From NCBI GenBank assembly GCA_020426065.1, contig JAGQQT010000158.1, positions 1-8,370 of the forward strand: 8,370 nt of DNA. The letters are read 5' to 3'. The position numbers and the translations under genes are program-made. The DNA comes from Planctomycetaceae bacterium. GTDB taxonomy: Bacteria > Planctomycetota > Planctomycetia > Planctomycetales > Planctomycetaceae. Shown piece after piece: positions 7,691 through 8,370 of this stretch (its first letter is position 1; every line of letters begins with the position of its first letter). Below the pieces are notes generated by a model. The model was not told where the DNA came from. It worked only from the letters and a program-made list of their open reading frames with translations, and ran no database searches.

Positions 7691-8370
7691 ATGAAGCGAC
7701 GACAGCATATTGATGACGACCTGGAGCACGATGAGTTTCTGGGTGGAAGAACCCTTACTCCTTTCCAGTATCGTCTCAACGAAATCATCTTTGGCGTGGA
7801 TACGCCCGCCGGACGGATGTTTGATGTTGGCCTGCTGATTGCCATCATGATTTCCGTCATCACAGTAATGCTGGAGAGCGTGGCTTCACTGCAGCAGCGC
7901 TATGGTGAGCTGTTCTGGATGATTGAAATCACGCTCACGGTCCTGTTTACCATCGAGTTTCTGCTTCGACTGTATTGTGTCGAGCGTCCGCTGCGGTACG
8001 TCACCAGTTTTTTCGGCGTGGTGGATCTGCTGTCGATACTCCCCACCTACCTGGCCCTGTATTTCGCCGGGACGCAATCTTTGATTGTCATCCGGGCCTT
8101 GCGATTGCTGCGAGTCTTCCGGGTTCTGAAGGTCACGCACTGCCTGAAGGAAGCCAATCATCTCTGGCTGGCTTTGAAAGCGACGCAGAACAAAATTCTC
8201 GTGTTTCTGGTCGTTGTGATGACCATCATTCTGATCATGGGATCGGCAATGTACCTGATCGAAGGACCTGCGAACGGATTCACCAGTATTCCGAAAAGCG
8301 TTTACTGGGCCATTGTGACCATGACTACCGTCGGTTACGGAGATATCGCACCAAAGACAGTGCTGGGTCA
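7691..8370 (+). CDS. Voltage-gated potassium channel, N-terminal part (cut by window end)
   Basis: An ATG at 7691 opens a frame that runs to the window edge without a stop, giving 226 residues. After an acidic cytoplasmic tail (1-30), the pattern is a six-helix voltage-gated cation channel subunit. S1 lies at about 46-62. S2 is at 76-95 with acidic residues Glu79 and Glu89. S3 is at about 106-124 with Asp112. S4 is at 130-148 with positive residues every third position (Arg135, Arg138, Arg141, Arg144, Lys147). S5 lies at 168-190. The pore helix leads into the selectivity filter TVGYGD (213-218), diagnostic of potassium selectivity. It resembles bacterial Kv channels such as KvAP. S6 and any C-terminal domain lie beyond the window. 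The start follows a weak purine-rich stretch (AGAAGAG). It is 38 bp after the DUF885 stop, so co-transcription is possible. It should form a tetramer in the cytoplasmic membrane. Confidence 0.92.
   Translation, partial: MKRRQHIDDDLEHDEFLGGRTLTPFQYRLNEIIFGVDTPAGRMFDVGLLIAIMISVITVMLESVASLQQRYGELFWMIEITLTVLFTIEFLLRLYCVERPLRYVTSFFGVVDLLSILPTYLALYFAGTQSLIVIRALRLLRVFRVLKVTHCLKEANHLWLALKATQNKILVFLVVVMTIILIMGSAMYLIEGPANGFTSIPKSVYWAIVTMTTVGYGDIAPKTVLG

Noticed and set aside
7624..8161. Two minus-strand frames (7624-7863 and 7886-8161) at the right end
   Set aside because: They are opposite the potassium channel coding sequence, whose voltage sensor and selectivity filter are unmistakable on the plus strand.

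Overview
The window looks like ordinary chromosome from a planctomycete, probably of the Gimesia/Rubinisphaera type. This rests on overall style rather than a marker gene: a Ser/Thr kinase with an N-terminal 'LLS..QV..L' helical module, one membrane span and an extracytoplasmic C-terminal domain, a secreted protein of unknown function, moderate GC, and gene starts with modest Shine-Dalgarno sequences. No phage, insertion sequence, CRISPR, tRNA or rRNA was seen. I found no convincing undescribed multi-gene system. The most interesting non-coding signal is a family of short palindromic repeats.

Layout from left to right. Positions 1-123 hold no supported gene, but contain one REP-like palindrome just past the end of the first gene. 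An MsbA-type ABC exporter half-transporter (124-2031, minus strand) follows. A divergent intergenic region (2032-2291) carries a candidate -10 box for the exporter and a 10-bp inverted repeat. Two plus-strand genes come next: a membrane-anchored redoxin-fold lipoprotein with a CPYC motif (2292-3041), then, 61 bp later, a transmembrane Ser/Thr protein kinase that starts at TTG (3103-4917). The kinase converges with a minus-strand gene for an exported protein of unknown function (4927-5631). Only 9 bp separate the two stop codons, and both lie inside one small palindrome. A divergent spacer (5632-5879) carries two REP-like elements in inverted orientation, a REPIN-like arrangement. Then come a secreted DUF885-family metallopeptidase-like protein (5880-7652) and the first 226 codons of a voltage-gated potassium channel (from 7691), cut by the window edge.

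Functional links are mostly weak. The redoxin lipoprotein and the kinase are co-directional and closely spaced, and may share a transcript. Both place a domain outside the cytoplasmic membrane, so a link between envelope redox state and kinase signalling is possible but not shown. The exporter, the DUF885 protein and the channel look like independent housekeeping or envelope functions. The three repeats share a 5'-GTAG foot and a GTCAGGC/GCCTGAC stem but differ in loop. This matches the architecture of REP sequences mobilised by RAYT transposases; no such transposase is in the window.
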